Assembly: GCF_000412185.1 (NCBI RefSeq)
Contig: NZ_ASJA01000004.1
Span: forward strand, 62,001 to 126,000
Source: Euryhalocaulis caribicus
Lineage (GTDB): Bacteria; Pseudomonadota; Alphaproteobacteria; Caulobacterales; Maricaulaceae
DNA length: 64,000 nucleotides
Direction: 5' to 3'
Shown here one piece after another: positions 48,986 through 57,235 of the stretch (its first letter is position 1; every line of letters begins with the position of its first letter). A program made the position numbers and the translations under genes. Below the pieces are notes generated by a model. That model saw nothing but the letters and a program-made list of their open reading frames with translations, was not told where the DNA came from and did not search any database.

Positions 48986-50014
48986 ATGCCAAACCCCGCC
49001 GCCCTGCCCCTTCCTGTCCTGATCCTGCTGTTTCTGGTTGCGGCCGCCATAATTCTTGCGGCCGGGTCGCGGCTGGCCGGGGCCGCGGACAAGCTGGCGG
49101 ACGCCACGGGGCTGGGCGAGGCGATGACCGGGGCGATCATCATGGGGGCGATTACGTCCCTGCCCGGCATTGTCACCTCCGTCGCCGCCGCCGCGCAGAA
49201 TCACCCGGAACTGGCCGTTTCCAACGCCATGGGAGGCATTGCGGCGCAGACGGCGTTTCTGGTCATCGCCGATTTCGCCTATCGCCGGGCCAATCTGGAG
49301 CATGCCGCGGTATCGCTGGCCAATCTGGTGGACGGCGCGGCGCTGATCGGACTGATCGCGCTGGTGCTGCTGGCCGCATCCGGGCCGGAGGTTTCCATTC
49401 TGGGCGTTCACCCGGTCACGCCCTTCCTGTTCGCCGCCTATCTGTTCAGCAAGGACGTGGCCCTGAAAGCCCGCAAATATCCGATGTGGAAGGCGGCGCA
49501 GACCACCGAGACGCGCTATGACCGGCCTGACGACGATCACGGCAAGCACAGCATCGTGCGCCTATCGGCCGAGGTGGCGTTTCTGGGCCTGATCACGGCG
49601 GTCGCCGGGTTTGCCGTGGCGCAGACCGGCATCGGCCTGATCGAAACCGCCGGATGGCAGGAAAGCCTGGTGGGCGCGGTCTTCACCGCGCTGGCGACAT
49701 CGACCCCGGAACTGGTGACGACGATCGCGGCGGTGCGGCGCGGGGCGCTGCAACTGGCGGTGGGCGGCATACTGGGCGGCAATACGTTCGACGTGCTGTT
49801 CGCCGGCGCCGCCGACGCCGCCTATCGCGAAGGCTCGATCTATCACGCCATGGGCGCCGACACCGTGTTTCTGAGCGTCCTGGCGGTGGTCATGACGACG
49901 ATCCTTCTCATGGGTCTGCTGCGCCGCCAGCCGCATGGATTCGCCAATATCGGATTTGAAAGCTTTGCGGTTCTCCTGTTCTATCTCGGGGGACTGTTGG
50001 TTATCGCCATCTAG
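48986..50014 (+). CDS. Sodium/calcium exchanger family antiporter
   Basis: 342 residues from ATG 48986, which has GGGAAGG just upstream; an earlier in-frame ATG 48914 gives a hydrophilic extension not seen in the family. About ten transmembrane helices in two halves carry related repeats: 'GAIIMGAITSLPGIVTSVAAAAQN' and 'GAVFTALATSTPELVTTIAAVRRG', the alpha repeats of CaCA exchangers (the first has SLPG where GTSxPE is usual). It exchanges Ca2+ or another cation at the inner membrane. A pirin gene follows after 19 bases. Confidence 0.9.
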   Translation: MPNPAALPLPVLILLFLVAAAIILAAGSRLAGAADKLADATGLGEAMTGAIIMGAITSLPGIVTSVAAAAQNHPELAVSNAMGGIAAQTAFLVIADFAYRRANLEHAAVSLANLVDGAALIGLIALVLLAASGPEVSILGVHPVTPFLFAAYLFSKDVALKARKYPMWKAAQTTETRYDRPDDDHGKHSIVRLSAEVAFLGLITAVAGFAVAQTGIGLIETAGWQESLVGAVFTALATSTPELVTTIAAVRRGALQLAVGGILGGNTFDVLFAGAADAAYREGSIYHAMGADTVFLSVLAVVMTTILLMGLLRRQPHGFANIGFESFAVLLFYLGGLLVIAI

Positions 50015-50033
50015 CTGTGCAGGAGAGGCAGGC

Positions 50034-50984
50034 ATGTCCCGTTATTCCGAAGAAGTTCCGGCAGATGATGAGCGCGAAGCGCCCTGCAAGGCGATTGACC
50101 TGATTATCAATGCCCGGCCCCGCGATCTGGGCGGGTTTTCCGTCCGCCGCGTCCTGCCCTACGCCAGACGGCGGATGGTCGGGCCGTTCATCTTCTTTGA
50201 TCATATCGGCCCGGCGGTGTTCGAACCGGGCAAGGGCATCGATGTCCGCCCGCATCCGCACATCAATCTGGCGACCCTGACCTGGTTGTTCGATGGCGGC
50301 CTGCGCCACCGCGACAGCCTGGGCACCGATATGGTCATCCGTCCCGGCGCAGTGAACTGGATGACGGCGGGCCGCGGCATCGCCCATTCCGAGCGCACCG
50401 ACGATGGGGACCGCGAAGCCGGTCACCGGCTGCATGGCATCCAGAGCTGGGTCGCCCTGCCCGACGAGCACGAGGAAGCCGATCCCGGCTTCTTCCATCA
50501 CACGCCGAACGAACTGCCCACGCTGACCAGCGATGGCGGCGCGGCGCTGACCCTGATTGCGGGCGAAGCCTACGGGGTGGAATCGCCCGTTCAGCATCTT
50601 TCCCCGCTTTTCTATCTGCAGGCGGAGATGGAGGCCGGAACCACGCTGGCCGCGCCGGACAACTATACCGAACGCGCGGTCTATGTGGTGTTCGGGGAAG
50701 TGGAAATTGACGGTGCCGCCGTGCGCGAAGGCGAAATGGCGGTTCTGGGCGAAAACGCGCCGATTCGCGTTATGGCGAAAGACCGCACGCGCCTGATGCT
50801 GCTGGGCGGTGAGCCTGTCGGCGAGCGCAAGATCTGGTGGAATTATGTGAGTTCCCGGCCCGATCGCATCGAACAGGCCAAGCGCGACTGGACCGCCGCG
50901 GCGCAGGACGGGTTCCCCGAAGGCGGGCCGTTCACCCTGCCGCCTGGCGAGCATGAACATATTCCGCTGCCCGATGATGGATAA
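50034..50984 (+). CDS. Pirin-family cupin protein
   Basis: 316 residues from ATG 50034 with AGGAGA upstream. The metal site of the N-terminal cupin is visible in 'VRPHPHINLATLTWLFDG' and 'WMTAGRGIAHSE', the C-terminal cupin in 'YVVFGEVEIDG' and 'LMLLGGEPVGERKIWWNYVSSRPDRI'. Pirins are Fe-binding bicupins; some act as quercetinases or regulators, but for most the role is unknown. It follows the exchanger gene and is followed by a mini-lipoprotein gene. Confidence 0.93.
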   Translation: MSRYSEEVPADDEREAPCKAIDLIINARPRDLGGFSVRRVLPYARRRMVGPFIFFDHIGPAVFEPGKGIDVRPHPHINLATLTWLFDGGLRHRDSLGTDMVIRPGAVNWMTAGRGIAHSERTDDGDREAGHRLHGIQSWVALPDEHEEADPGFFHHTPNELPTLTSDGGAALTLIAGEAYGVESPVQHLSPLFYLQAEMEAGTTLAAPDNYTERAVYVVFGEVEIDGAAVREGEMAVLGENAPIRVMAKDRTRLMLLGGEPVGERKIWWNYVSSRPDRIEQAKRDWTAAAQDGFPEGGPFTLPPGEHEHIPLPDDG

Positions 50985-51052
50985 AAAACCGCGTTCATGC
51001 GTTTAAGCCCCGACCCGCGCCCCGATGGCGTGAAAACAAGGGGAAAAAGACC

Positions 51053-51190
51053 ATGAAGAAATATATCGCGGCGCTGGCCGCCCTTGGCATGCTCGGCGTT
51101 GCCGCCTGTGAAGACGAGGCCGAGATCGAAACCCCGGCCGGCGAGGTCGAAGTCGAGGAAGACGGCGACGTCAACGTCAACGAAAACTGA
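51053..51190 (+). CDS. Mini-lipoprotein A, tandem with B
   Basis: 45 residues: signal and lipobox 'LGVAAC' then only 26 mature residues, acidic (EDEAEIETPAGEVEVEEDGD...NEN). AAGGGG lies 9-14 bases before ATG 51053. It is a paralogue of the next gene: both share AACEDE at the lipid attachment site, then ETPAG and EEDGD. A terminator follows at 51203-51234, so it forms its own transcript or an early-terminated one. I know no described family; it may bind cations or act as a surface spacer (speculation). Confidence 0.8.
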   Translation: MKKYIAALAALGMLGVAACEDEAEIETPAGEVEVEEDGDVNVNEN

Positions 51191-51202
51191 TCAGATTGCG
51201 TG

Positions 51203-51234
51203 CGGCGGGCCGGGTTTTCCCGGTCCGCCGTTTT
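51203..51234 (+). terminator. Intrinsic terminator between the mini-lipoprotein genes
   Basis: CGGCGGGCCGGG pairs with CCCGGTCCGCCG (one G-U) around TTTT, followed by TTTTCATTT. It starts 13 bases after the stop of mini-lipoprotein A and ends 21 bases before the ATG of B. Confidence 0.8.
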
Positions 51235-51254
51235 CATTTCATGGAGATTACATC

Positions 51255-51410
51255 ATGCGTATTGCCGCCCCCGTGATTCTTGCCGTGCTCGCCCTTGCCG
51301 CCTGTGAGGACGAGGAAACCGTGACCATCGAAACGCCCGCCGGAACGATCGAGGCCGAGGAAGATGGCGACATGAAAATCGAGGCCAAGGACCCGGAGAA
51401 TAACGGATAG
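51255..51410 (+). CDS. Mini-lipoprotein B
   Basis: 51 residues: 'LAVLALAAC' lipobox, then 34 acidic mature residues with the EDE...ETPAG...EEDGD pattern shared with mini-lipoprotein A. GGAG lies upstream of ATG 51255. The pair probably arose by tandem duplication. The M28 peptidase gene follows 120 bases later and also begins with a lipobox (SLAACGD), giving three consecutive lipoprotein genes. Confidence 0.82.
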   Translation: MRIAAPVILAVLALAACEDEETVTIETPAGTIEAEEDGDMKIEAKDPENNG

Positions 51411-51444
51411 ACTCGCCGCGCCCTGCCGGAGACCCCCGGCGCGC

Positions 51445-51494
51445 GGAAGCGCGACAAGCCGCCGCCCTTGCGGCGCGCCGCGAAACGCGCTTCC
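51445..51494 (+). other. Nested hairpin in the leader of the M28 peptidase gene
   Basis: GGAAGCGCG (51445-51453) pairs with CGCGCTTCC (51486-51494), enclosing an inner stem CGCCGC-CCTT-GCGGCG (51460-51475). It lies 37 bases before the ATG and has no T-run, so it is a structured leader or mRNA-stability element rather than a terminator. Confidence 0.55.
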
Positions 51495-51530
51495 AATGCG
51501 GCAGAAAAATAACACTCGAGGGAGACACCA

Positions 51531-53330
51531 ATGCGCTTTTTAGCCGCCGCGTCGGTTCTGGCGATTTCGCTGGCCGCCTGCGGAGACCAGACCGATACAG
51601 AGATTGAAGATACCGCCGCCGAAACCGGCGAAGCGGCCGATTCCGCCGAAATGAACGGCGACGCCATGACCGAAGACGGCATGGCGGAAGAGGACATGGC
51701 CGCCGGGGAAGACGATTCCGAGGCCATCGTTCAGGCCGCACAGGCCGAAGTCGACAACTCCGTCGCCGAAATCACGGCCGAAGATGTCGCCAACCGCATC
51801 GAGATTCTCGCCAGCGACGCCTTTGAAGGCCGCGCCCCGGCGACCCCGGGCGGCGAGCGCACGGTGGAGTGGGTGACCCAGGAAATGCAGCGCATCGGCC
51901 TGGAGCCGATGAGCGACGCCGGATACACCCAGACCGTTCCGCTGGTGGAAGCGACGCTGGACACGGCGCAGTCCGATTTCGCCATTTCCGGGCCGGACGG
52001 CGACATCTCCCTGCAACTGGGCGAGGATGTCGTTTACTGGACCAAGCAGATGGAAAACGAGGTTTCTTTCGAGGATTCCGAACTGGTTTTCATCGGCTAT
52101 GGCTCCGTCGCGCCGGAATATGACTGGAACGACTACGCGGACATGGACTGGTCCGGCAAAACAGTTGTGATGCTGGTCAATGATCCGGGCTTCGCGACCG
52201 AGGACCCGGAACTCTTCAACGGCCGCGCCATGACCTATTATGGCCGCTGGACCTACAAATTCGAAGAAGCCGGCCGGCAAGGACCGGACGCGGCGATCAT
52301 CATTCACGAGACCGAGCCGGCCTCCTATGGCTGGTCGGTGGTCCGCAACTCCTGGACCGGGCCGCAGCTTTCGCTGGAAACCGAAGACCCGAAAGCCAAG
52401 CTGGAAGGCTGGGTGACCCGCGAGAAGGCCGAGGAAATGTTCACGGCCGCCGGGCTGGACCTGGAAGAGCTGAAGGAACAGGCCAAGGAGCGTGGGTTCG
52501 CGCCCGTGCCAATGGAAGGCCTGACGGCTTCGGGCACGGTTGTGTCCGACGTTAAGCGCAGCGAGTCCAAGAATGTGGGCGGCGTGATCCGCGGCTCCGA
52601 GCGTCCGGACGAGTATGTGCTCTATACCGGACACTGGGACCATCTGGGCGCCCAGCCGGCCGATTTCGGCGAAGACACGATCTATAACGGCGCCGTAGAC
52701 AACGCCTCCGGCACGGCGGGCATCCTTGAAATCGGCGAGAAATTCGCCAAACGGGAAACGCCGCCGGCGCGCTCGGTCATGATCCTGGCGGTCACGGCGG
52801 AAGAATCCGGCCTTATCGGGTCCGACTATTTCGCGCAGAACCCGGTGGTGCCGCTGAAGGACATCGTCGCGGGCATCAATATCGATGCGATGCTGCCCGA
52901 CAGCGAATCCCGCGACATGGTGGTGATCGGCTATGGCTCTTCCGAGCTGGAAGACATGCTGGCCGAGGTCGTCGAGCCGATGGGCAAGACGCTGACTCCG
53001 GACCCGAACGCCGAGGCCGGCTATTATTACCGCTCCGACCATATCTCGCTGGCCAAGCGCGGCGTGCCGATGCTGTACGCTGAAGGCGGCGAGGACCTGA
53101 TCGAGGGCGGCACGGAAGCCGGCGAAGCGGCTGCGGCCGACTATCGCGCCAACGCCTATCACGGCGTGGCTGACGAATACGACGATAGCTGGGACATGTC
53201 CGGCATCGTTGCCGACCTGAAGATCCTGTATCAGCTGGGCGAGAACCTGGCGGACTCCGAAAGCTGGCCTGAATGGTATGATGGCAGCGAATTCAAGGCG
53301 ATCCGCGAGGAACAACGCGCAAGCGAATAA
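51531..53330 (+). CDS. M28-family zinc aminopeptidase lipoprotein
   Basis: 599 residues. Signal with lipobox SLAAC, then a very acidic linker (about 20-75, Glu/Asp/Ala/Met-rich), then an N-terminal domain with a PA-like insert (about 165-340) and the M28 core: His368 in 'YTGHWDHLGA', 'GAVDNASGTAGILEI', 'AVTAEESGLIGSDYF' and 'YRSDHISLAKRGVPMLY'. All metal and catalytic positions look intact. It should cleave peptides at the cell surface or in the periplasm. GAGGGAG precedes ATG 51531. A terminator for this gene lies inside the convergent neighbour. Confidence 0.92.
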   Translation: MRFLAAASVLAISLAACGDQTDTEIEDTAAETGEAADSAEMNGDAMTEDGMAEEDMAAGEDDSEAIVQAAQAEVDNSVAEITAEDVANRIEILASDAFEGRAPATPGGERTVEWVTQEMQRIGLEPMSDAGYTQTVPLVEATLDTAQSDFAISGPDGDISLQLGEDVVYWTKQMENEVSFEDSELVFIGYGSVAPEYDWNDYADMDWSGKTVVMLVNDPGFATEDPELFNGRAMTYYGRWTYKFEEAGRQGPDAAIIIHETEPASYGWSVVRNSWTGPQLSLETEDPKAKLEGWVTREKAEEMFTAAGLDLEELKEQAKERGFAPVPMEGLTASGTVVSDVKRSESKNVGGVIRGSERPDEYVLYTGHWDHLGAQPADFGEDTIYNGAVDNASGTAGILEIGEKFAKRETPPARSVMILAVTAEESGLIGSDYFAQNPVVPLKDIVAGINIDAMLPDSESRDMVVIGYGSSELEDMLAEVVEPMGKTLTPDPNAEAGYYYRSDHISLAKRGVPMLYAEGGEDLIEGGTEAGEAAAADYRANAYHGVADEYDDSWDMSGIVADLKILYQLGENLADSESWPEWYDGSEFKAIREEQRASE

Positions 53331-53334
53331 ACGC

Positions 53335-53874
53335 CTAGCCTGTTTCGCAGGCAGTCAGACCGGCGGCTGGGATCACGAGATCCCAGCCGTCTTTTTTTGT
53401 GAGGCGGATGGAGGCGGCCGGCACGCGGACCCCGCCCTGCATCTGTTCCCCGGTTTGCATGGAGAGATTGATCGAAACGCCGCCGGGCGAACGGAAGACC
53501 TGCGTGGTTTCGCCCTCCCCGCCCGTGACGCTTTCCGTGCGCTGAAAGGCGACCAGTGCGCCATTGACATTCATCAGCGCGGTTCCCCCTTCCAGACGCG
53601 AGAAAAAGACAAATTCCGGCTCGGCCCGGCGTGACCACAGAAAGACGCCGCACTGACCGGCGTTCAATTCCTGCGCGGGCAAGGCCCCGACCGTCAGCGT
53701 GTCGCCTGCGCCTTGCGGAATTTCCGCGCCGGTTTGCGGGGCGGAGTCCGTCGCAGGGGCCTGCGCCGGCTGCGTTCCATCTTCCTGAGCCGCCGTGGCG
53801 CAGCCGCAGGCGGCAAAGAGAAGCGCGCCGCTAAGCGCCTTCGCGCGGCCAGGCATAGACATAGACGTCCTCAT
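53335..53874 (-). CDS. Lipoprotein gene at the end of the gsp operon
   Basis: 179 residues from ATG 53874 (ATG 53862 and 53856 also possible), overlapping gspN by up to 44 bases. Signal and lipobox FAAC, a Pro/Ala/Gln linker (about 28-60), then a small beta domain 'NAGQCGVFLWSRRAEPEFVFFSRLEGGTALMNVNG'. No named family comes to mind. Overlap with gspN suggests co-expression with the secretion system, perhaps as an outer-membrane accessory; a GspS-like pilotin is possible but the sequence does not show it. Confidence 0.75.
   Translation of the reverse strand: MRTSMSMPGRAKALSGALLFAACGCATAAQEDGTQPAQAPATDSAPQTGAEIPQGAGDTLTVGALPAQELNAGQCGVFLWSRRAEPEFVFFSRLEGGTALMNVNGALVAFQRTESVTGGEGETTQVFRSPGGVSINLSMQTGEQMQGGVRVPAASIRLTKKDGWDLVIPAAGLTACETG
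53364..53398 (+). terminator. Terminator of the M28 gene embedded in the opposing gene
   Basis: CGGCTGGGATC (53364-53374) pairs perfectly with GATCCCAGCCG (53379-53389) around a four-base loop (ACGA), followed by TCTTTTTTT. It lies 34 bases after the M28 stop but within codons of the convergent lipoprotein gene (53335-53874), whose Lys-Lys pair is encoded by the T-run complement. Confidence 0.88.
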
Positions 53875-54574
53875 CGCGTTGGAACCCCAGAAGCGGCAGG
53901 AAAGCGCGCAGCGAACGCTCCTGGCTGCGCACGCGGGCGGTGACGGTCAGGGCGCGGTCCGCCCCCATACGCGCCAGCACCCGATACTCGCCCTCGCCAT
54001 CATTGCCATCAAGCCGGACCACCAGATCCTCCCCCTCGCATACGGCCGGGCCGGTCAGGGGCGGTCCCCGCCAGTCGGCGCGAGGATCGCCATGCGTCAG
54101 CGCATCCGTCCAGGCCTGTCCGGAGGCTTCGACACAGCCGGCTTCATTGAACACGACCCGGTCGAGATCGAGCGTGAAGGAGCCGGGGCGTCCGCGAAGC
54201 CGGGGATCGATTCCTTCGGCGCGGGCGAGATCGGCCCGCAGGCTGGCCCCGGTCACCGCCAGGCGGTCGCCCGGCCCCAGCGTGATCACGCCCGAACCGA
54301 ACAGGCCCGGCGCGGCAAGCCCGGCGTCAAGGCTGACGCGGCCGGTCAGCAAGGGCCAGAAACGCAGGGAGACTTCGATATCGCCGAGGCGCCGGCGCTG
54401 AAGCTCCGCATCCTGAATGGAGCCGTTCCAGATCGTGCCGGCCGCGCGGGACCAATCCAGCCCCTGATCGCGCGCGCCGGTCAGCGCCAGCGCGGCAGAG
54501 AGCGGAAACCACAGGATCAGGGCGGCGACAAACGCCAGGGCGGAGGCGCCGGCAATGACAAGCCAGCGCGTCAT
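53831..54574 (-). CDS. gspN: Type II secretion protein GspN
   Basis: 247 residues: an N-terminal membrane helix ('LVIAGASALAFVAALILWFPLSAALAL') and a beta-rich periplasmic domain with 'GTIWNGSIQDAELQRRRLGDIEVSLRFWPLLTGRVSLD', typical of GspN. GspN is a non-essential bitopic part of some type II secretion systems. Its start overlaps the gspM stop by four bases. Confidence 0.88.
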   Translation of the reverse strand: MTRWLVIAGASALAFVAALILWFPLSAALALTGARDQGLDWSRAAGTIWNGSIQDAELQRRRLGDIEVSLRFWPLLTGRVSLDAGLAAPGLFGSGVITLGPGDRLAVTGASLRADLARAEGIDPRLRGRPGSFTLDLDRVVFNEAGCVEASGQAWTDALTHGDPRADWRGPPLTGPAVCEGEDLVVRLDGNDGEGEYRVLARMGADRALTVTARVRSQERSLRAFLPLLGFQRDEDVYVYAWPREGA

Positions 54575-55062
54575 GCGCCGCCCTCGCGAATCAGGACATT
54601 GGCGCGGACCGTGGCGCGGCCCTCATTCTTGCGCAGGGTGACCTGCTCCACCGGAACGCCCAGATCACGCTCCACCCGCGCCAGCCAGCGATACAGCAGC
54701 GCCGGGTCGGCGTCCTCCAGCCACAGGGTCAGCGCCCCGCCCTCGCCCGGCTGCGTGCGGGAGACGGTCAGGCCCATTTCACGCGCCGCGCCGGTAACCA
54801 GCGCGCGCACCGGGCCTTCCGGACGGCTGGGCGCGGCGGCGGCGTTCCGGCGCAGCTCAGCAGCCTCTCGCGCGCCGGACTGGATCTCGTCCATCAGCTC
54901 CACGGCGGAGGCATAGTTGCGGCGCGCTTCGGCGCGGTAGGAAAGCACGGGATTCAGAACGAACTGCCAGATCACGACCAGCAGGACCGCCGCCACGGCG
55001 CCCGCCAGCAGGCGCTGTTCGCGGGCGGTCTTGGATTTCCACCAGGCGAGCGCGGCGTTCAT
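54571..55062 (-). CDS. gspM: Type II secretion inner-membrane protein GspM
   Basis: 163 residues: one membrane helix (about 17-37), a coiled segment, then a small ferredoxin-like periplasmic domain ('ARAMGLTVSRTQPGE'-like strand and 'DPALLYRWLARVERDLGVPVEQVTLRKNEG'). GspM pairs with GspL in the assembly platform. Overlaps gspL and gspN by four bases each. Confidence 0.88.
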   Translation of the reverse strand: MNAALAWWKSKTAREQRLLAGAVAAVLLVVIWQFVLNPVLSYRAEARRNYASAVELMDEIQSGAREAAELRRNAAAAPSRPEGPVRALVTGAAREMGLTVSRTQPGEGGALTLWLEDADPALLYRWLARVERDLGVPVEQVTLRKNEGRATVRANVLIREGGA

Positions 55063-56252
55063 GGCGTCCTCACGACGATTTCACTGGCGATGCGGCCTTG
55101 CGACTGCCGGGACACGCCCTCTTCCAGCTCCGCCCCGCGCGCGGCGATATTGGCGCGCAGCGTCTCCATGTCCTCGAACGCGGCGTACTCCACCTCGGCG
55201 ACCAGCTCCCCGGTCTCGGCGTCATAGCGCATGGACTGGACGCGCGCGGAAGAAATGTCTTCCAGGCTGCCGGTCAGGATCGTCGCCAGATCAAGGAAGG
55301 CGCCGGAGCCGGCCGCGCGCAAGGCGCGCAGGCGGGTGGTCATCTGGAGGCGCGGATTGACGATGCGCGTTTCCTCCGGAAAGGCCTCTGCAAAGACGCT
55401 CTCGGCCTCTGCGCGGATTTCATCGGCGCGCTGATTGAGGGCAAAACCCTCCGCCGCCAGCAGGCCGACACAGCCCAGCACGGCGACCGCCAGCAAGGCC
55501 GCGGCGCGGGTGAAAACACGCCACTGGGCGAAGAACGGCGCCCGGCGGGCGAACGCGCCCTGCAGCAGCTCCGTATAGGCGCCGCCGCGCAAGCCGGCGG
55601 CGATCAGCGCGGCATAGTCCGCGCCGTCATCGCGCGGCGCCTGACCGGCGTTTTCCAGAACCGGCGCCAGCGGGCCAAGCGCGCCGCTATCCTCCGACCA
55701 GACCGGGCCAAGGCGCGCGCCCTCGAGCGCCTGTTTCAGAATTGCGGCGGAAAGGTCCGGGTCCGCGGTGAACCCCGTGCCCGGGCCGGTGACGAAAACG
55801 CGCCCGCCGATCATGGCGACGCTCATCGCGCCTTCCTCGCGCGGGATAAGGTCGTAATCGGCAACCACGCTATCGGGCGTGACGCCAAGCGCCGCGGCGG
55901 CGTCCAGCCAGCCCTGAAGCGCATCCTTGTCTACAATCGCCAGACGGCGGCCGGCGCCTTCCTCCGGCCCGATGGCGATGTGCAATTCGTCCACCGGCCG
56001 CGCTGCCATGTCCTCCACCGCGAAACCGGCGGCGGTTCGGGCCTGCGCGTCGGAGCCCGGCGGCAGCGGCGCCCTGTGGGTGACCACCGCTTCGCCGGGC
56101 AGAACAAGGACCGTTCGTTCAGCCTCCAGTTCGGTGAAATCGAAATCGGCGATTTCGGCCTGACGGCGCGCGACGCCGGCCGCATCGACCAGCGCGGCAT
56201 AGGCGGGCGCGCAGGAACCGGGATCGATGAAAATGAACAGGGTCTGGGTCAT
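55059..56252 (-). CDS. gspL: Type II secretion cytoplasmic-membrane protein GspL
   Basis: 397 residues. The cytoplasmic actin-like domain (about 1-240, 'TLFIFIDPGSCAPAYAALVD', 'PDSVVADYDLIPREEGAMSVAMIGGRVFV') binds GspE; a membrane helix follows (about 253-272) and then the periplasmic ferredoxin-like domain. It links the ATPase to the pseudopilus platform. Overlaps gspK and gspM by four bases. Confidence 0.9.
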   Translation of the reverse strand: MTQTLFIFIDPGSCAPAYAALVDAAGVARRQAEIADFDFTELEAERTVLVLPGEAVVTHRAPLPPGSDAQARTAAGFAVEDMAARPVDELHIAIGPEEGAGRRLAIVDKDALQGWLDAAAALGVTPDSVVADYDLIPREEGAMSVAMIGGRVFVTGPGTGFTADPDLSAAILKQALEGARLGPVWSEDSGALGPLAPVLENAGQAPRDDGADYAALIAAGLRGGAYTELLQGAFARRAPFFAQWRVFTRAAALLAVAVLGCVGLLAAEGFALNQRADEIRAEAESVFAEAFPEETRIVNPRLQMTTRLRALRAAGSGAFLDLATILTGSLEDISSARVQSMRYDAETGELVAEVEYAAFEDMETLRANIAARGAELEEGVSRQSQGRIASEIVVRTP

Positions 56253-57235
56253 GAATCCTGTCCGAACCGGCGGGTCACCACGAACACATCCCCGCCACCG
56301 GGCGAAGCCAGCAGGGTGGACAGCGAGAACTCCGCGCCGAAATGCACGACGCGGGCATTGAGCGTGTAATAGTCCGTGCGCACGCCAATCAACTCCCGCG
56401 CATCTTCAGCCTGTTTGATGCGGGAAATTTCATCGCGCGCCCAGAACTGCTCCAGATCGCCATAGCCTGTATCGGGCCGCTCCGCGATCACCCTTTCAGC
56501 CGCCTCCGCGTCCAGCCCGGCGCCGACCGCCATCACCAGCAACGGCCCCTGTCCGGGGCGAAGCGTATTCACATTCAGCGGCGAGGCGCTCTCGTTCGGG
56601 TGCGCGCAGACATGGGGGCGTATGCGCTGGAAAATTGCTTCCCCGTATCCGCGCACGCCGCGCAGCTCCTCGACCTCGGCGAACAGGGTGTTGGCGGTGC
56701 GATGGGGCGCCGGAAGGCTGGCGTAATAGGAATCCTCCGCGCCGTCCCCCAGCGGGGCGTTGTCGGTGTCGATCCAGTCGACCGCCGCCGCCGTCAGCGC
56801 CGCGGCTTCGCCGCTATTAAATTCCAGAGCCGTGAGAAGGCGCTGATAGCGGGCGGCATTGGCCGCGCTGATGCTACGTCCGCCCTCAGCATTCTCCGTC
56901 AAACTATTGATATTGAAGCAGTTAGAGGCATCGCGCAACGCGCCGGAAATTGCCCCGCCCTCGATATCGAAATAGAGATCCCGGCCTGCGCCGGCGGCCA
57001 GCATGGAGCGTTCCTCGCTGGCGCGGCGATCCTGCTCAATGGCGGCGGCGGCCAGGCGTTCGGCCCCCATGGCGTACCACATCGCCTGATCGCGCAGCTG
57101 GACGTTGGTTGCGCGGCGCACCGAATAACGGATGTCGTCCATGACCGAGAGCGCCACCGCCGACATCACCGCCACGATCAGCATGACCGTTATGAGGGCG
57201 GCGCCGCGCTCGTTCTTCCTGCCGTCGACGAGCAT
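56249..57235 (-). CDS. gspK: Type II secretion minor pseudopilin GspK
   Basis: 328 residues from ATG 57235, which overlaps the gspJ stop by one base (TGATG). The leader 'NERGAALITVMLIVAVMSAVAL' has the cleavage Gly and a hydrophobic helix; GspK lacks Glu at +5, as normal. A long globular domain follows ('DASNCFNINSLTEN', 'VDWIDTDNAPLGDGAEDSYY', 'LNVNTLRPGQ'). It caps the pseudopilus tip with GspI and GspJ. Confidence 0.93.
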   Translation of the reverse strand: MLVDGRKNERGAALITVMLIVAVMSAVALSVMDDIRYSVRRATNVQLRDQAMWYAMGAERLAAAAIEQDRRASEERSMLAAGAGRDLYFDIEGGAISGALRDASNCFNINSLTENAEGGRSISAANAARYQRLLTALEFNSGEAAALTAAAVDWIDTDNAPLGDGAEDSYYASLPAPHRTANTLFAEVEELRGVRGYGEAIFQRIRPHVCAHPNESASPLNVNTLRPGQGPLLVMAVGAGLDAEAAERVIAERPDTGYGDLEQFWARDEISRIKQAEDARELIGVRTDYYTLNARVVHFGAEFSLSTLLASPGGGDVFVVTRRFGQDS

